Assembly: GCA_019239775.1 (NCBI GenBank)
Contig: JAFAZN010000049.1
Coordinates: 1-33,473 of the forward strand
Source of the DNA: Chloroflexota bacterium
GTDB taxonomy: Bacteria > Chloroflexota > UBA6077 > CF-72
Length of the DNA stretch: 33,473 bases
Direction: 5' to 3'
Made by a program: the position numbers and the translations under genes. Numbering within the stretch: the stretch's first letter is position 1; each line of letters opens with the position of its first letter. This document shows, in pieces, positions 1 to 10,163 of this stretch. The notes beneath the pieces are model-generated. The model saw nothing but the letters and a program-made list of their open reading frames with translations. It made no database searches and was not told the origin of the DNA.

Positions 1-229
1 TGAGGTCCTCGGTGGCGCCGGGTTGTTCAGCAAACACCAGCAACGTGCGAAGCTCACCACCCGAGGCGTGCGCGGACTCCAGAATGCGTCGTTCCGCGGG
101 CAGGAGTGCCTGAATTTGTTCGCGCAAGTAGTCGGCGTCCGACAGCCGCCGCGCCAAAAGTGCGATCAGCTCTGCGCGGGTGGTGGCGTCATCATGCGCC
201 AGGCCATGGGAGTCGGCCACGCGGCGCAA
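1..229 (-). CDS. Hypothetical protein, N-terminal part (cut by left edge)
   Basis: An open minus-strand frame runs from about 299 off the left edge. It has no ATG and reads as a leucine/alanine-rich helical segment containing LIALLARRLSDADYL and AERRILESA. The usual start codons in this frame are TTG at 229 and GTG at 220; a GGAGGAG lies at 245-251, 15 nt before the TTG, so I chose TTG with little certainty. The gene lies about 95 nt downstream of hppA on the same strand and could share its transcript. I do not recognise the family; the composition suits a soluble helical or winged-helix N-terminus, but no catalytic motif is visible. The real start could be farther upstream if a non-standard codon such as CTG is used. 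Confidence 0.5.
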   Translation of the reverse strand, partial: MRRVADSHGLAHDDATTRAELIALLARRLSDADYLREQIQALLPAERRILESAHASGGELRTLLVFAEQPGATEDL

Positions 230-302
230 GACCGCGGTGGCCGACTCCTCCAGAGCCTGACGTACTAACGTTTCTTTAAGAGCCGCTGGCGCGAGCCATC
301 AC

Positions 303-314
303 GCCTCGCGAGGC
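303..314. repeat. 12-bp perfect palindrome between hppA and the left-edge gene
   Basis: GCCTCGCGAGGC is a perfect 12-bp palindrome 9 nt past the hppA stop codon. Read on the minus strand it lies in a longer structured stretch, where CGCGAG can also pair with CTCGCG across a 9-nt loop. No T-tract follows, so I do not call it an intrinsic terminator. A role in mRNA 3'-end stability is possible but unproven. Confidence 0.35.
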
Positions 315-323
315 TCATCGAGC

Positions 324-2507
324 TCATCGACCGATAAACAGTGGCGCCATCACCAACGTAATCGTGCTGAGCAGCTTGATCAGCACGTGCAACGAGGGTC
401 CGGCGGTGTCTTTGAACGGATCGCCCACGGTGTCGCCGACGACCGCCGCAGCATGGGCGTCGGTGCCCTTGCCGAGCACACTTCCGGCCGGATCCTTGAG
501 CTGGCCGAGCTCGATGAATTTCTTGGCGTTATCCCAGGTGCCACCGGAGTTATTGAGGACCGTTGCCATCAGGATGCCACCCATGGTTCCGACCATGAGC
601 AGCGCCGCCGCGGCTTCCGCCTTGAGCACCAGGCCAACCACGATCGGGAACAAGACCGCCAGCAGACCCGGCAGGATCATCTCGCGCAAACCAGCCTGGG
701 TGGTGATATCGACCGCCCGAGCGTAGTCAGGCTTCTCGGTGCCCTGCATGATGCCCGGGTGCTCGCGGAACTGGCGCCGCACTTCTTCGATGATGATGCT
801 TGCCGCGCGACCGACCGCTCGGATCGCCAGCGAGCTGAAGAAGAAGATCAGCATCAGGCCAAGGAAGCCGCCGATGAACACGGTCACGTTGGAGAGGTCG
901 ACCGGGAAGACTTGCGCGGCCGTGCGGCAGGCATCTCCGCCGGCGCCTGCGACGCACTGGGCGGCATTCCGCAGTTTGACCTCATCCAGGTACGCCGAGA
1001 ACAGCAGGAAGGCAGCCAGGGCCGCCGAACCGACCGCGTAGCCCTTCGTCAGGGCCTTGGTTGTGTTGCCGATGCCATCGAGTACGTCGGTGATGTGGCG
1101 GACCTCGGCCGGTGCCTGCGAGAACTCTGCGATACCTCCGGCGTTATCGGTGATCGGACCGAAGGTATCCATCGAGAGGACGTAGGCAACCGTTGTCAGC
1201 ATGCCCATCGTGGCCACCGCGGTGCCGAACAGGCCCGGGTTGACGTTGCCCTGCGCGAGCGAAGGCGTCAGCTGCGCGGCCTGGGTGCCGAAGAAGTACG
1301 ACAGCCCCAACGCCACGGCGATGATGATCGCGGTAATACCGGTACTTTCGAGGCCGACCGAGACGCCCGAGATGATGTTGGTGGCGGGGCCTGTGCGTGA
1401 GGCCCGCGCCAACTCCTGAACTGGTCGCCAGCCGCCGGCTGTGTAGTACTGGGTGATGTAGACGAAGGCAACGCTGGTGAGCAGGCCTGTGAGCCCAGCC
1501 AGCGCGAACCAGTAGTTGCGATCCAGCATGATCCAGACGGTGCCGAAAATGCCGATCGCCGCCACCACGGTCATCGCCCAATAGCCCTGGTCCAACTTAC
1601 GCTGCGGATCGGAGACGTCACCAACGGCGACAGCCAGGATGCCGACCATCGATGCGATGATGCCTACGGAGCGCACCACCAGCGGGAAGAACACCCAGGA
1701 GGTATTGCCGGTCACGACGTACAGGGCGACGCCGAGGATCATGGCGCCGATGTTTTCGGCGGCGGTCGACTCGAACAGGTCGGCGCCACGGCCGGCACAG
1801 TCGCCGACGTTATCGCCGACCAGGTCAGCTATGACGGCGGCATTGCGCGGATCATCTTCGGGAATACCCGCTTCGACTTTGCCGACGAGATCCGCGCCAA
1901 CGTCTGCGGCCTTGGTGTAGATGCCTCCACCCAGCTGGGCGAAGAGGGCTACGAACGAGGCGCCAAAGCCGAAGCCCACGATTTCGAATGGGACGGTGGC
2001 GGGGCCACTGGTTGCGGCGTTGCCAGTCAGGCTGAAGCCGCCATACAGCCAGAACATGAACAGCACGCCGAGCATGCTCAGCGCCACGACCAGGAAACCT
2101 GATACGGCGCCGCCGCGAAGCGAGACGTTGATGGCGTCTCTCACGCTCCGCTGAGCGGCCGCCGCCGTGCGCAGGTTGGCCTGTACTGCGATGTACATGC
2201 CGATAAAGCCCGCGAGACCCGAGCAAAACGCCCCGACCAGGAAGGCGATGGCGGTGCGGATGCCGTGGCCAGGATCGTTCGCCAGGCCACCGATCAGCAG
2301 GCCGATGATGACCGCCGCGACGATGGCCAGCATGGCGATCGTGCGGTATTGGCGATTCAGAAACGCCATGGCTCCCTCGAAGATCAGGCTGGCGACTTCC
2401 TGCATCCCCGGGGTGCCCTTGTCTTGTGACAGCACGTTGCGGGCAAGCCAGAGGGCAAAAGCGATCGCGATGACGCCCGCCAGCAACACGACCCACCAGA
2501 ACTCCAT
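324..2507 (-). CDS. hppA: K+-independent H+-translocating membrane pyrophosphatase
   Basis: This membrane protein couples hydrolysis of cytoplasmic pyrophosphate to proton export. Its 727 residues form about 16 hydrophobic segments, normal for the family. The substrate-binding signature is intact: DVGADLVGKVEAGIPEDDP followed by VGDNVGDCAGRGADLFES. A second acidic cluster, GGTWDNAKKFIE followed by VGDTVGDPFKDTAGPS, lies near the C-terminus. In the ion-specificity segment the sequence is GNTTKALT, with Lys at residue 484 and Thr at 487. In this family Lys/Thr at these places marks K+-independent H+ pumps, whereas Ala/Gly marks K+-dependent (including Na+) pumps. The ATG at 2507 is preceded by AGAGG at short spacing. 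The gene is divergent from acnA across about 240 bp. The assignment is secure; K+ independence is inferred from the motif. Confidence 0.97.
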   Translation of the reverse strand: MEFWWVVLLAGVIAIAFALWLARNVLSQDKGTPGMQEVASLIFEGAMAFLNRQYRTIAMLAIVAAVIIGLLIGGLANDPGHGIRTAIAFLVGAFCSGLAGFIGMYIAVQANLRTAAAAQRSVRDAINVSLRGGAVSGFLVVALSMLGVLFMFWLYGGFSLTGNAATSGPATVPFEIVGFGFGASFVALFAQLGGGIYTKAADVGADLVGKVEAGIPEDDPRNAAVIADLVGDNVGDCAGRGADLFESTAAENIGAMILGVALYVVTGNTSWVFFPLVVRSVGIIASMVGILAVAVGDVSDPQRKLDQGYWAMTVVAAIGIFGTVWIMLDRNYWFALAGLTGLLTSVAFVYITQYYTAGGWRPVQELARASRTGPATNIISGVSVGLESTGITAIIIAVALGLSYFFGTQAAQLTPSLAQGNVNPGLFGTAVATMGMLTTVAYVLSMDTFGPITDNAGGIAEFSQAPAEVRHITDVLDGIGNTTKALTKGYAVGSAALAAFLLFSAYLDEVKLRNAAQCVAGAGGDACRTAAQVFPVDLSNVTVFIGGFLGLMLIFFFSSLAIRAVGRAASIIIEEVRRQFREHPGIMQGTEKPDYARAVDITTQAGLREMILPGLLAVLFPIVVGLVLKAEAAAALLMVGTMGGILMATVLNNSGGTWDNAKKFIELGQLKDPAGSVLGKGTDAHAAAVVGDTVGDPFKDTAGPSLHVLIKLLSTITLVMAPLFIGR

Positions 2508-2669
2508 GGGAACCTCTATGTTCCTCCTACATTCCCGACGACCGACGCATGCAGACGACGATCAAAATGTCAGGGATGGCCGCCGACCGTGCGGAGCGAG
2601 GCTCTTGGAGGAAGACCACGCACGGTGACGCTTCACACGCTGCGTTGTGCAGTTTACCACCCGGCCGTG

Positions 2670-2697
2670 TTGGCCGCGTGCGTCGCGGCGCTACGAT
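2670..2697 (+). promoter_or_regulatory. Candidate acnA promoter
   Basis: TTGGCC at 2670-2675 and TACGAT at 2692-2697 are separated by 16 nt and lie about 50 nt upstream of the acnA ATG. The -10 fits TANNNT and the -35 keeps TTG. The rest of the hppA-acnA gap (2508-2748) shows no other convincing element, and I found no clear hppA promoter in it. Confidence 0.4.
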
Positions 2698-2748
2698 GTA
2701 GGCGACTGTGCTCAGAACGATGACTCCGTGGGCGGGAGGGCTGAACCG

Positions 2749-5546
2749 ATGACTAGCGGCCAGGCGCCCGGCAGCGCTTTTTCCGGTGCGCGCACGTCGC
2801 TCGAGACGAGCAGCGGCAGCGTCGCCTATTACCGGCTCGCATCTCTGGATCGCAACCTCGAGCGCATGCCGGTCACGCTCAAGGTGTTGCTGGAAAGCCT
2901 CCTGCGCAACGCCGGAAACGGGGTTGTGCGGGATGCAGAAATCGAAGGCCTGGCCAGGTGGAGCGGCGGGCGCTCGGGTGAAGAAGCCGAGTTTCCGTTC
3001 TATCCAGCGCGCGTGCTCATGCAGGACTTTACCGGTGTCCCCGCGGTGGTGGATCTCGCGGCAATGCGGTCAGCCATGGCGCGACTCGGCGGCGAGCCGA
3101 AGAAGATCAACCCGCTGGTTCCGTGCGACCTCGTCATCGACCACTCGGTGCAGGTCGATTATTTCGGTAGCAACGACGCCTTCGCCCTGAACGTGGACCG
3201 CGAGTACGAGCGCAACGTCGAGCGCTACGCGTTGCTGCGCTGGTCGCAGGCAGCGTTCGAGAACTTCCGCGTGGTGCCGCCAGGCCGCGGGATCGTCCAC
3301 CAAGTCAATCTCGAGTACCTGGCTTCGGTGGTGTTCAGACGCAAGGCGGATGGCCAGGCGGTGGCCTACCCGGACTCGCTCGTCGGCACAGATTCGCACA
3401 CCACGATGGTCAATGGTCTCGGCGTGCTCGGGTGGGGCGTCGGCGGCATCGAAGCTGAGGCGGTCCTCTTGGGCCAGCCGCTGTACCTGCTCACTCCCGA
3501 GGTCGTGGGATTCCGCTTCCATGGCCAATTGCCCGAAGGCGCTACCGCGACCGACCTTGTCCTGACGGTCACGCAGATCCTCCGCAAGCAAGGCGTGTCG
3601 GGAAATTCGTGGAGTTCACCGGTCCTGGACTGAGCCAGCTCGGTCTGGCGGACAGAGCCACGATCTCGAATATGTGCCCCGAGTACGGGGCGACCGCGGC
3701 GCTGTTCCCCGTCGACGATGAGACGCTGCGGTACATGCGACTGACCGGTCGCGACCCCGCGCTGCTGGATCTCGTCGAGCGCTACACAAAGGAGCAGGGG
3801 CTGTTCCGCACCGACACCTCCCCCGAGCCCGAGTTTTCGGAGCTCCTGGAGCTTGACCTGGGCACAGTCGAGCCGTCGCTCGCAGGTCCGCGTCGGCCGC
3901 AGGACCGAGTCAGCCTGGCCGCGATGGGTCAATCGATACGAAGCGCGTTTCCGAACCAGTTTCAGCAGACGGCCCCGAGCGGCAATGGGGGTGGATCGAT
4001 CCGGCTGGTGGACGCGAACACCGGGACGGTGCAGCAAGTGCCCGTACAGGCACCTGACGCGGCAGGCATCGAGGTCAAGCTCAACGGACACACCAGTCAC
4101 GTGCGCAACGGGTCGGTCGTCATCGCCGCGATCACCAGCTGTACCAACACGTCGAACCCGGTGGTCATGCTCGGCGCCGGGCTGGTGGCCAAAAAAGCCG
4201 TCGAAAAGGGGCTGACCGTCGATCCCGCCGTCAAGACCAGCCTGGCACCGGGCTCACGCGTCGTTTCGGATTACCTCAAGCGAGCCGGCCTGATGCCGTA
4301 CCTGGAAGCACTGCAGTTCCATGTCGTGGGCTACGGCTGCACGACTTGCATCGGGAATAGCGGCCCGCTGGCCGATCCGGTCGCCGATGCGATCCAGGAC
4401 AACGGCCTCGTGGTCGCGGCCGTGCTCAGCGGCAATCGCAACTTCGAAGCGCGCATTCATCCCCAGGTACGCGCTTCGTATCTGGCATCGCCGCCCCTGG
4501 TCGTCGCCTTTGCACTTGCGGGGACCGTTGACATCGACCTGACGCATGAGCCGATCGGCGAGGATCGCAGTGGCAACCCGGTCTACTTGCGTGACATCTG
4601 GCCGTCCCAGGCTGAGGTACGCGAAGTTATGCAGCAAGCCGTCGGGCCAGACCAGTTCCAGCACGAATACGCCGAGGTGTTCGAGGGTGACGAGCACTGG
4701 CGCAACCTGCCAATGGCTGAGCAAAGCGAGCTGTTCAGCTGGGACGCTGACTCCACTTACGTGCAAGAGCCACCGTACTTCGAAGGCATGACCACCGAGC
4801 CTGCGCCACTTACGGATATTGAAGATGCGCGCGTGCTGGTGATGCTCTCGGACTCGATCACCACCGATCACATCTCGCCCGCTGGCTCCATACCGAAAGA
4901 CGCACCCGCTGGCCGGTATCTGATCGAACATGACGTCGCGCAGCGGGACTTCAACTCCTATGGCGCGCGGCGCGGTAATCACCAGGTAATGATGCGCGGC
5001 ACCTTCGGGAACGTCCGTCTGCGCAACGAACTGGTGCCGGATCGCGAAGGCGACTGGACTCTGAAGCTGCCACCTGACTGGGTGCTCAACCCACAAGGGG
5101 AGGTGCAACGCATCTTCGATGCTTCGATGCAGTACCAGGCCGAACGGGTCCCGCTGGTGGGCATTGCTGGAAAGGAATACGGCAGCGGCTCGTCGCGGGA
5201 CTGGGCCGCAAAGGGCACCGCCTTACTTGGGGTGCGTGCCGTCATCGCCGAAAGCTTCGAGCGCATTCATCGCAGCAACCTCGTAGGCATGGGTGTACTG
5301 CCGTTGCAGTTCGTGGATGGGATGACCCGCTCGTCTTTGCAGCTCAACGGCAAGGAAACGTTCTCGATCAGCGGCATCGCGGCTGGCTTGCGGCCGGGCC
5401 AACGCCTCAACGTGCATGGGCGCCGCGGGGATGGCAGCGAGTTCGCCTTCGACGTGGTGTGTCGGATCGATACACCGATCGAAATCGAGTATTACCGCCA
5501 CGGTGGCATCTTGCCGTACGTGCTGCGCCTATTACTGAAGTCCTGA
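2749..5546 (+). CDS. acnA: Aconitate hydratase AcnA, interrupted by a one-base frameshift
   Basis: This TCA-cycle enzyme interconverts citrate and isocitrate with a [4Fe-4S] cluster. The ATG at 2749 has GGGAGG 8 nt upstream, which decides the start. The first frame runs to 3633 and ends in a short non-homologous tail; the conserved protein continues in the -1 frame from about 3606 ([12 protein letters not shown]). Joined, they give about 932 residues, normal for AcnA. The cluster cysteines are in SCTNTSNP and [28 protein letters not shown] and [17 protein letters not shown] mark the catalytic C-terminal part. The break lies at TCG GGA AAT TC (3598-3608), where one base is missing from a G or A run; rereading A3603 restores the expected Gly-Lys-Phe-Val-Glu. 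The rest is intact, so a sequencing or assembly error is likelier than old decay; a real mutation or ribosomal frameshift remains possible. Confidence 0.93.
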
Positions 5547-5562
5547 GGTGTGACCCCATTGT

Positions 5563-5568
5563 TAGACT
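5563..5568 (+). promoter_or_regulatory. Candidate -10 box for a leaderless tricorn transcript
   Basis: TAGACT (TANNNT pattern) lies exactly 7 nt before the tricorn ATG, and no Shine-Dalgarno sequence precedes that ATG. This geometry is that of leaderless genes, where transcription begins at the start codon. No good -35 hexamer is visible. Confidence 0.4.
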
Positions 5569-5575
5569 TCGGTTC

Positions 5576-8500
5576 ATGGCTGGTTCCGACCTTGGCTACT
5601 ACCGATTTCCTTCACTGCATGGTGAGGATCTCGTGTTCGCATGCGAAGACGACCTGTGGCGCGTCAGCGCCCGTGGGGGCGTTGCTTATCGCCTGACCGC
5701 GGGGGTCGGCGAGGCCAGTCGGCCGCGGTTCTCGCCGGATGGCAGCAGCATCGCGTTCGTCGGAAGGGAAGAGGGGCCTGCCGAGATCTATGTGATGCCA
5801 GCCGCGGGGGGCCCGTCACAGCGCCTCACGTACGACGGGTCGGCCGCGTCCAGCCTGTCCACCTGGTCGCTCGACGGCACAAAGGTCTACTACGCCAGCG
5901 CGGCGCACCGACCGTTTGCTCGCGAATACTGGCTCAGAGAAGTTCAGGTCGGGGCTTCGACGAAGCCGTCCAGGCAGGTGCCGTGGGGCCCGGCCAGCGC
6001 GATCGCTTTTGGACCAAATGCGGGCCTGGTGCTGGGGCGCAACACGGTGCGCGACCCTGCGCACTGGAAGCGTTACCGCGGCGGCACCGCGGGCACGCTG
6101 TGGGTAGATGCCCGGGGCGAGGGCGAGTTTCGGCCTCTCATTCGCCTCGATGGCAACCTGTCGAGCCCCTGCTGGGTGGACGGTCGGATCTTCTTCCTCT
6201 CGGATCACGAGGGCTACGGCAACGTGTACTCGACGACGCCGGCTGGCGAAGACCTGCGGCGCCACACCGATCACGAGGATTACTACGCGCGCAACCTCAC
6301 GACCGACGGCAAACGTCTCACGTACCACGCGGGTGCGGACATCTTTGTCCTCGATCCGAACGACTCGGCACCAGAGCGGCTGCACATTCGACTGAGTAGC
6401 TCGCGCACCCAGAGGAACAGGCGGTTCGTGTCCGCCGCTCGGTTCCTGCAAAGTACGTCGCTCAGTCCGGACGGGACCGGCCTGGCGGTCAGCTCGCGCG
6501 GCAAGGCCTTCACGTTCCACAACTGGGAGGGCGCCGTCTCGCAACACGGCGAGCCCGACGGTGTTCGCTATCGTCTGCTCACCTGGCTCAACGACCACAA
6601 GCGACTGGTTGCCGCCGCCTCGGATGGCGCGAGCGACCGCGAAACGCTGGTGCTCCTGACGGCGGATGGTTCGGCGCCGCCGCGGCAACTTGCTGATCTC
6701 GACGTCGGACGGGTGGTGGATCTCGAGGTCGCCCCGACGACGAACCACGTGGCAATGGCCAACCATCGCAACGAGCTATTGCTGCTGAACCTGGACGGCG
6801 ACGAGCCCAGCCTGAGGCAGTTGGACCGCAGCTCGTTCGGTCGCATCGAAGGCATGGCCTGGTCCTTCGACAGTCGCTGGCTTGCGTATGGCTTTGCGAA
6901 CACCGCGCAGACCATGGCCATCAAGTTGGCCGAAATCGAGTCTGGCCAAACGACGCAAATCACCAATCCCACGCTGCGCGATCGCAGCCCGTCCTTCGAT
7001 CCGGAGGGCAAGTACCTCTACTTCATCGGTCAGCGCGACTTCGACCCGGTGTACGACGAGCTGCACTTCGATCTGGGTTTCCCGAAGGGCTCACGACCGT
7101 TTGCCATCACGCTGCGCAAGGAGCTGCAGAATCCGTTCATTCCGCGGCCCAAAGCTCCCGAAAGCCAGGAGGCTGCCGCGAAGAAGAAGGCTGAGGCAGA
7201 AGAAGGCCCAGCCGCGCCTCCGCGCATCGAGATCGAGCTCGACGGCATCACCGAGCGCGTGCTCGCCTTCCCGGTGCGCGAGGCGCGCTACGGCCGGATC
7301 GAAGGCATCAAGGGCAAAGTTCTTTTCTCGAGCTACCCGATAGAAGGCACCCGCGGCCGCGATCGAGACGACGACCGCACTCAGCGCGGGCTCCTCGAAT
7401 CCTACGAATTCGAGACCCAGAAGCAGGATCGCCTCGTCGAGGGTGTTACCGATTTTCAGATTGGTCGCGATGGAAAGACGCTGCTGTACCAGTCGGGCGA
7501 TCGGCTGCGCGTGCTCAAGGCAGGGGAGAAGGCCCCCGACAAGAAGGACGATAAGCCTGGTCGCGAGAGTGGCTGGATCGACCTTGGCCGCGTCAAAGTC
7601 TCGATCCAACCAGTCGCCGAGTGGAAGCAGATGTTCCAGGAAGCCTGGCGCCTGCAGCGCGAGCAGTTCTGGACCGAGGACCTGTCAGGCATCGATTGGG
7701 ATGCCGTTCACGCGCTGTATCAGCCCCTGGTTGATCGAATCACCACGCGCTCCGAGTTCTCCGACCTGCTCTGGGAGCTTCAGGGCGAGCTCGGCACGTC
7801 CCACGCCTACGAGATGGGTGGCGAATACCGGCCTGGTCCGAACTACCGCCAGGGCTTTCTCGGCGTCGACTGGGCGTTCGACACCGAAACCAATGCCTAC
7901 AAGATTGGCCACATCATCCGTGGCGACACGTGGGAGCCCGAAACCTCTTCACCGTTGACAGGCCCGGGCCTGGAGGTCCAGGAGGGTGACTACGTCCTCG
8001 CGATTAACGGCCAGCCCCTCGGTCCGGAGGTTACGCCTGCGCAACGCCTGGTGAATCAGGCCGGCAATGAGGTGCTGCTCACCGTTCGCCGCGGTGCAGA
8101 TGGGGAGCCCCGCACCGTCACGGTCAAGGCGCTTGGCGATGAACGGCCTGCGCGCTATCGGGACTGGGTTGAGGCCAACCGGGAGAAGGTGCACATCGCG
8201 ACCGATGGTCGGGTTGGCTACATCCACGTTCCCGACATGGGGCCCGAAGGCTACGCCGAGTTCCATCGGGCGTTCCTGGTGGAGTACGACCGTGACGCGC
8301 TGATTCTGGACGTCCGCGTGAACGGTGGTGGCCATGTCTCTGGCTTGTTGCTGGAGAAGCTTGCTCGTAAGCGAGTCGGCTACGACTTTCCGCGCTGGGC
8401 GGCGCCCAAGCCGTACCCTGACGAATCTCCAACTGGACCGATGGTTGCCCTTACCAACGAGCTCGCCGGCTCGGACGGAGACATCTTCTCGCACACCTTC

Positions 8501-8911
8501 AAGATGATGAAGCTCGGTCCATTGGTGGGTAAGCGGACGTGGGGCGGTGTCATTGGCATTTGGCCGCGGCATCGACTGGTGGATGGGACGGTCACCACGC
8601 AGCCTGAGTTCTCGTTCTTCTTCGACGACGTGGGATGGCGAGTCGAAAACTACGGGACCGACCCGGACATCGAGGTCGACAATGCCCCGCACGACTACGC
8701 GCGTGGGGCTGACCCACAGCTGGACCGCGCAATACAGGCTGCGCTGGAAGAACTGGCCAAACGGCCACCCCACCGTCCGCGACCAACGGACCGACCCTTG
8801 CGGGTTGCGCCGCGCCTGGCGCCGAGGTCCAGGGTCTCAACGGCTGCCCCACCCAACGGCCGCACGGTACCCGAGCCGACTCCCGCGCAAGTGCGCGAGG
8901 CCTCCGACTAG
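5576..8911 (+). CDS. tri: Tricorn protease homologue, S41-type serine peptidase
   Basis: Tricorn is a large cytosolic self-compartmentalising peptidase that trims peptides released by other proteases. The ATG at 5576 gives 1111 residues, very close to Thermoplasma tricorn; the frame is open farther upstream but the early part overlaps acnA. The N-terminal half holds beta-propeller repeats with SPDG motifs. A charged linker (about residues 525-545) follows, then the core domain, a PDZ domain (about 795-850) and the S41 peptidase domain. The catalytic tetrad is present: Ser742-His743 in GTSHAY, nucleophile Ser966 in AGSDGD, and Glu1024 in VENYG, nearly the Thermoplasma numbering (745/746/965/1023). 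The C-terminal 45 or so residues are a Pro/Arg-rich tail, probably disordered. It starts 29 nt after acnA, and a hairpin follows its stop. Confidence 0.95.
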   Translation: MAGSDLGYYRFPSLHGEDLVFACEDDLWRVSARGGVAYRLTAGVGEASRPRFSPDGSSIAFVGREEGPAEIYVMPAAGGPSQRLTYDGSAASSLSTWSLDGTKVYYASAAHRPFAREYWLREVQVGASTKPSRQVPWGPASAIAFGPNAGLVLGRNTVRDPAHWKRYRGGTAGTLWVDARGEGEFRPLIRLDGNLSSPCWVDGRIFFLSDHEGYGNVYSTTPAGEDLRRHTDHEDYYARNLTTDGKRLTYHAGADIFVLDPNDSAPERLHIRLSSSRTQRNRRFVSAARFLQSTSLSPDGTGLAVSSRGKAFTFHNWEGAVSQHGEPDGVRYRLLTWLNDHKRLVAAASDGASDRETLVLLTADGSAPPRQLADLDVGRVVDLEVAPTTNHVAMANHRNELLLLNLDGDEPSLRQLDRSSFGRIEGMAWSFDSRWLAYGFANTAQTMAIKLAEIESGQTTQITNPTLRDRSPSFDPEGKYLYFIGQRDFDPVYDELHFDLGFPKGSRPFAITLRKELQNPFIPRPKAPESQEAAAKKKAEAEEGPAAPPRIEIELDGITERVLAFPVREARYGRIEGIKGKVLFSSYPIEGTRGRDRDDDRTQRGLLESYEFETQKQDRLVEGVTDFQIGRDGKTLLYQSGDRLRVLKAGEKAPDKKDDKPGRESGWIDLGRVKVSIQPVAEWKQMFQEAWRLQREQFWTEDLSGIDWDAVHALYQPLVDRITTRSEFSDLLWELQGELGTSHAYEMGGEYRPGPNYRQGFLGVDWAFDTETNAYKIGHIIRGDTWEPETSSPLTGPGLEVQEGDYVLAINGQPLGPEVTPAQRLVNQAGNEVLLTVRRGADGEPRTVTVKALGDERPARYRDWVEANREKVHIATDGRVGYIHVPDMGPEGYAEFHRAFLVEYDRDALILDVRVNGGGHVSGLLLEKLARKRVGYDFPRWAAPKPYPDESPTGPMVALTNELAGSDGDIFSHTFKMMKLGPLVGKRTWGGVIGIWPRHRLVDGTVTTQPEFSFFFDDVGWRVENYGTDPDIEVDNAPHDYARGADPQLDRAIQAALEELAKRPPHRPRPTDRPLRVAPRLAPRSRVSTAAPPNGRTVPEPTPAQVREASD

Positions 8912-8914
8912 TGG

Positions 8915-8963
8915 ATCCCTCCGGGGGTCAAAGGGGGCTTTCAGCCCCCTTTGAAATCCCTCC
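8915..8963. repeat. REP-like 11-bp hairpin flanked by 8-bp direct repeats
   Basis: TCAAAGGGGGC (8928-8938) and its exact reverse complement (8944-8954) form a perfect 11-bp stem with a 5-nt TTTCA loop. ATCCCTCC occurs at 8915-8922 and again at 8956-8963, flanking the hairpin like a target duplication or paired repeat ends. No T-tract follows, so it is a poor intrinsic terminator. It fills the whole gap between the tricorn gene and the next start codon, 6 nt away. A dispersed REP/MITE-like element or an mRNA-stabilising structure fits best. Confidence 0.6.
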
Positions 8964-8969
8964 GTGATA

Positions 8970-10163
8970 ATGCGTGACCCTTGGTTACGAGCGCTGTCCA
9001 TCCTCGGATGCGCGATCGCGGGTATCTACCTGGTGGGACTGTTGTGGCAGGTAATCCAGGAGTTCTCCGACATCATCCTGCTGTTCTTCCTCGCCTGGCT
9101 GGTGGCCTTCGTCCTGGAACCCGTGGTGAGCACCCTTGTCGAGAGCCGCGTACCACGCTTGCCGGCGATCGGCCTCACCTACCTCACACTGCTCGTGCTG
9201 TTCTCACTGGGTGTGATCCTGCTGGTGCCAGCCCTCTCCCTTCAGGTGGTGGAAGTCGCGCGGAACTTGCCAACCTACGTGGAACAGGCCACAGCGCTGC
9301 TCAACGGCGTCCAGGCGACCGCCAACGACTGGCTCACCGGCCATGGCAGCCCAGTCCTGGTGGACCTCAAGTCGGCGCTGGACCCGCAGGAGCTCAGCCG
9401 CCGAGCCGACGCGCTCGGGCCGCCGATCCTCAGCAATGCGATCGGTCTGGCGACGGGAGCGGCCACCTTGCTGGTGCAGGTGGTGATCATGCTGATTCTG
9501 TCCTTCTACTTCATGGTCGACGGTGCGCGGCTCGCTGACAGCTTCATCATGGCCCTGCCGCTTCGTGCTCAAGACGATGCACGTTTTCTGGTTGCCAGCA
9601 TTCATCGGGCTTTTGCTGGCTTTCTCCGGGGCCAGATGATCCAGGCGGTGCTCGGCGGCGTCGGCACCGGCTTGCTGATGTCTGTACTGCAAGTCGACTA
9701 TGCGCTGCTCTCGAGCGTGGTCGCCGCGCTGGTGCTATTGATCCCGTTCGTTGGCCCGGTGGTGGCGGTAGTGCTGCCGGTAACCATTGCCCTCTTGACT
9801 CATCCGGATGCCGCCGTGTACCTGTTCGTGGCGTTGCTCGCGTTGCAACAGGTCCTGTTCAACGTCCTGGCGCCGCGCATCTTGAGTCAACAAATCGGCC
9901 TACACCCGCTCCTGGTGTTCTTCGCCGTCTTGGCGGGCGCCCGAGTTGCCGGAGTCTGGGGAGCGATCTTTGGCGTGCCAATTGTGGCGGTCGTGACGAC
10001 GATGACCTCGTTCTATCGCGCCAGCCACGAAGAGCGCGCCGCGCGGCTGCTGGAGCACCTGCCAGCTGAGGAACTGGTCTCGGTTGATCTCACCACCTCA
10101 CAAGAATCTGACGCTGAGCTGATGCCGAGCGGCGCCGGCGGAAAGGGAGTTGCTCGTTCGTGA
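8970..10163 (+). CDS. AI-2E/PerM family transporter
   Basis: This inner-membrane protein of the AI-2E (UPF0118, PerM/YdiK/TqsA) family has 397 residues, with hydrophobic segments in two clusters around a central soluble part (about residues 90-175), as is usual. The family-typical C-terminal half is recognisable, including SFYFMVDG, RGQMIQAVLGG, PFVGPVVAVV and GARVAGVWGAIFGVPI. Members have been linked to autoinducer-2 export, Na+/H+ exchange and other substrates, so the cargo cannot be told from sequence. I chose ATG 8970; an in-frame GTG at 8964 is possible, and neither has a Shine-Dalgarno. Its stop overlaps the galU start in GTGA, indicating translational coupling. Confidence 0.88.
   Translation: MRDPWLRALSILGCAIAGIYLVGLLWQVIQEFSDIILLFFLAWLVAFVLEPVVSTLVESRVPRLPAIGLTYLTLLVLFSLGVILLVPALSLQVVEVARNLPTYVEQATALLNGVQATANDWLTGHGSPVLVDLKSALDPQELSRRADALGPPILSNAIGLATGAATLLVQVVIMLILSFYFMVDGARLADSFIMALPLRAQDDARFLVASIHRAFAGFLRGQMIQAVLGGVGTGLLMSVLQVDYALLSSVVAALVLLIPFVGPVVAVVLPVTIALLTHPDAAVYLFVALLALQQVLFNVLAPRILSQQIGLHPLLVFFAVLAGARVAGVWGAIFGVPIVAVVTTMTSFYRASHEERAARLLEHLPAEELVSVDLTTSQESDAELMPSGAGGKGVARS

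Noticed and set aside
387-1400. Plus-strand open frame of 337 codons opposite hppA
   Set aside because: It lies wholly antisense to the strongly conserved pyrophosphatase and its translation is a low-complexity Arg/Asp/Gln-rich mirror with no motif; GC-rich genomes give many such shadows.
5459-5575. Longer tricorn N-terminus starting inside acnA
   Set aside because: The extra 39 residues overlap the acnA 3' end and do not resemble a propeller strand; ATG 5576 gives a tricorn of normal length with family-like numbering of active-site residues.
8928-8954. Intrinsic terminator after the tricorn gene
   Set aside because: The stem is strong but no T-tract follows on either strand, so it is listed as a REP-like repeat.
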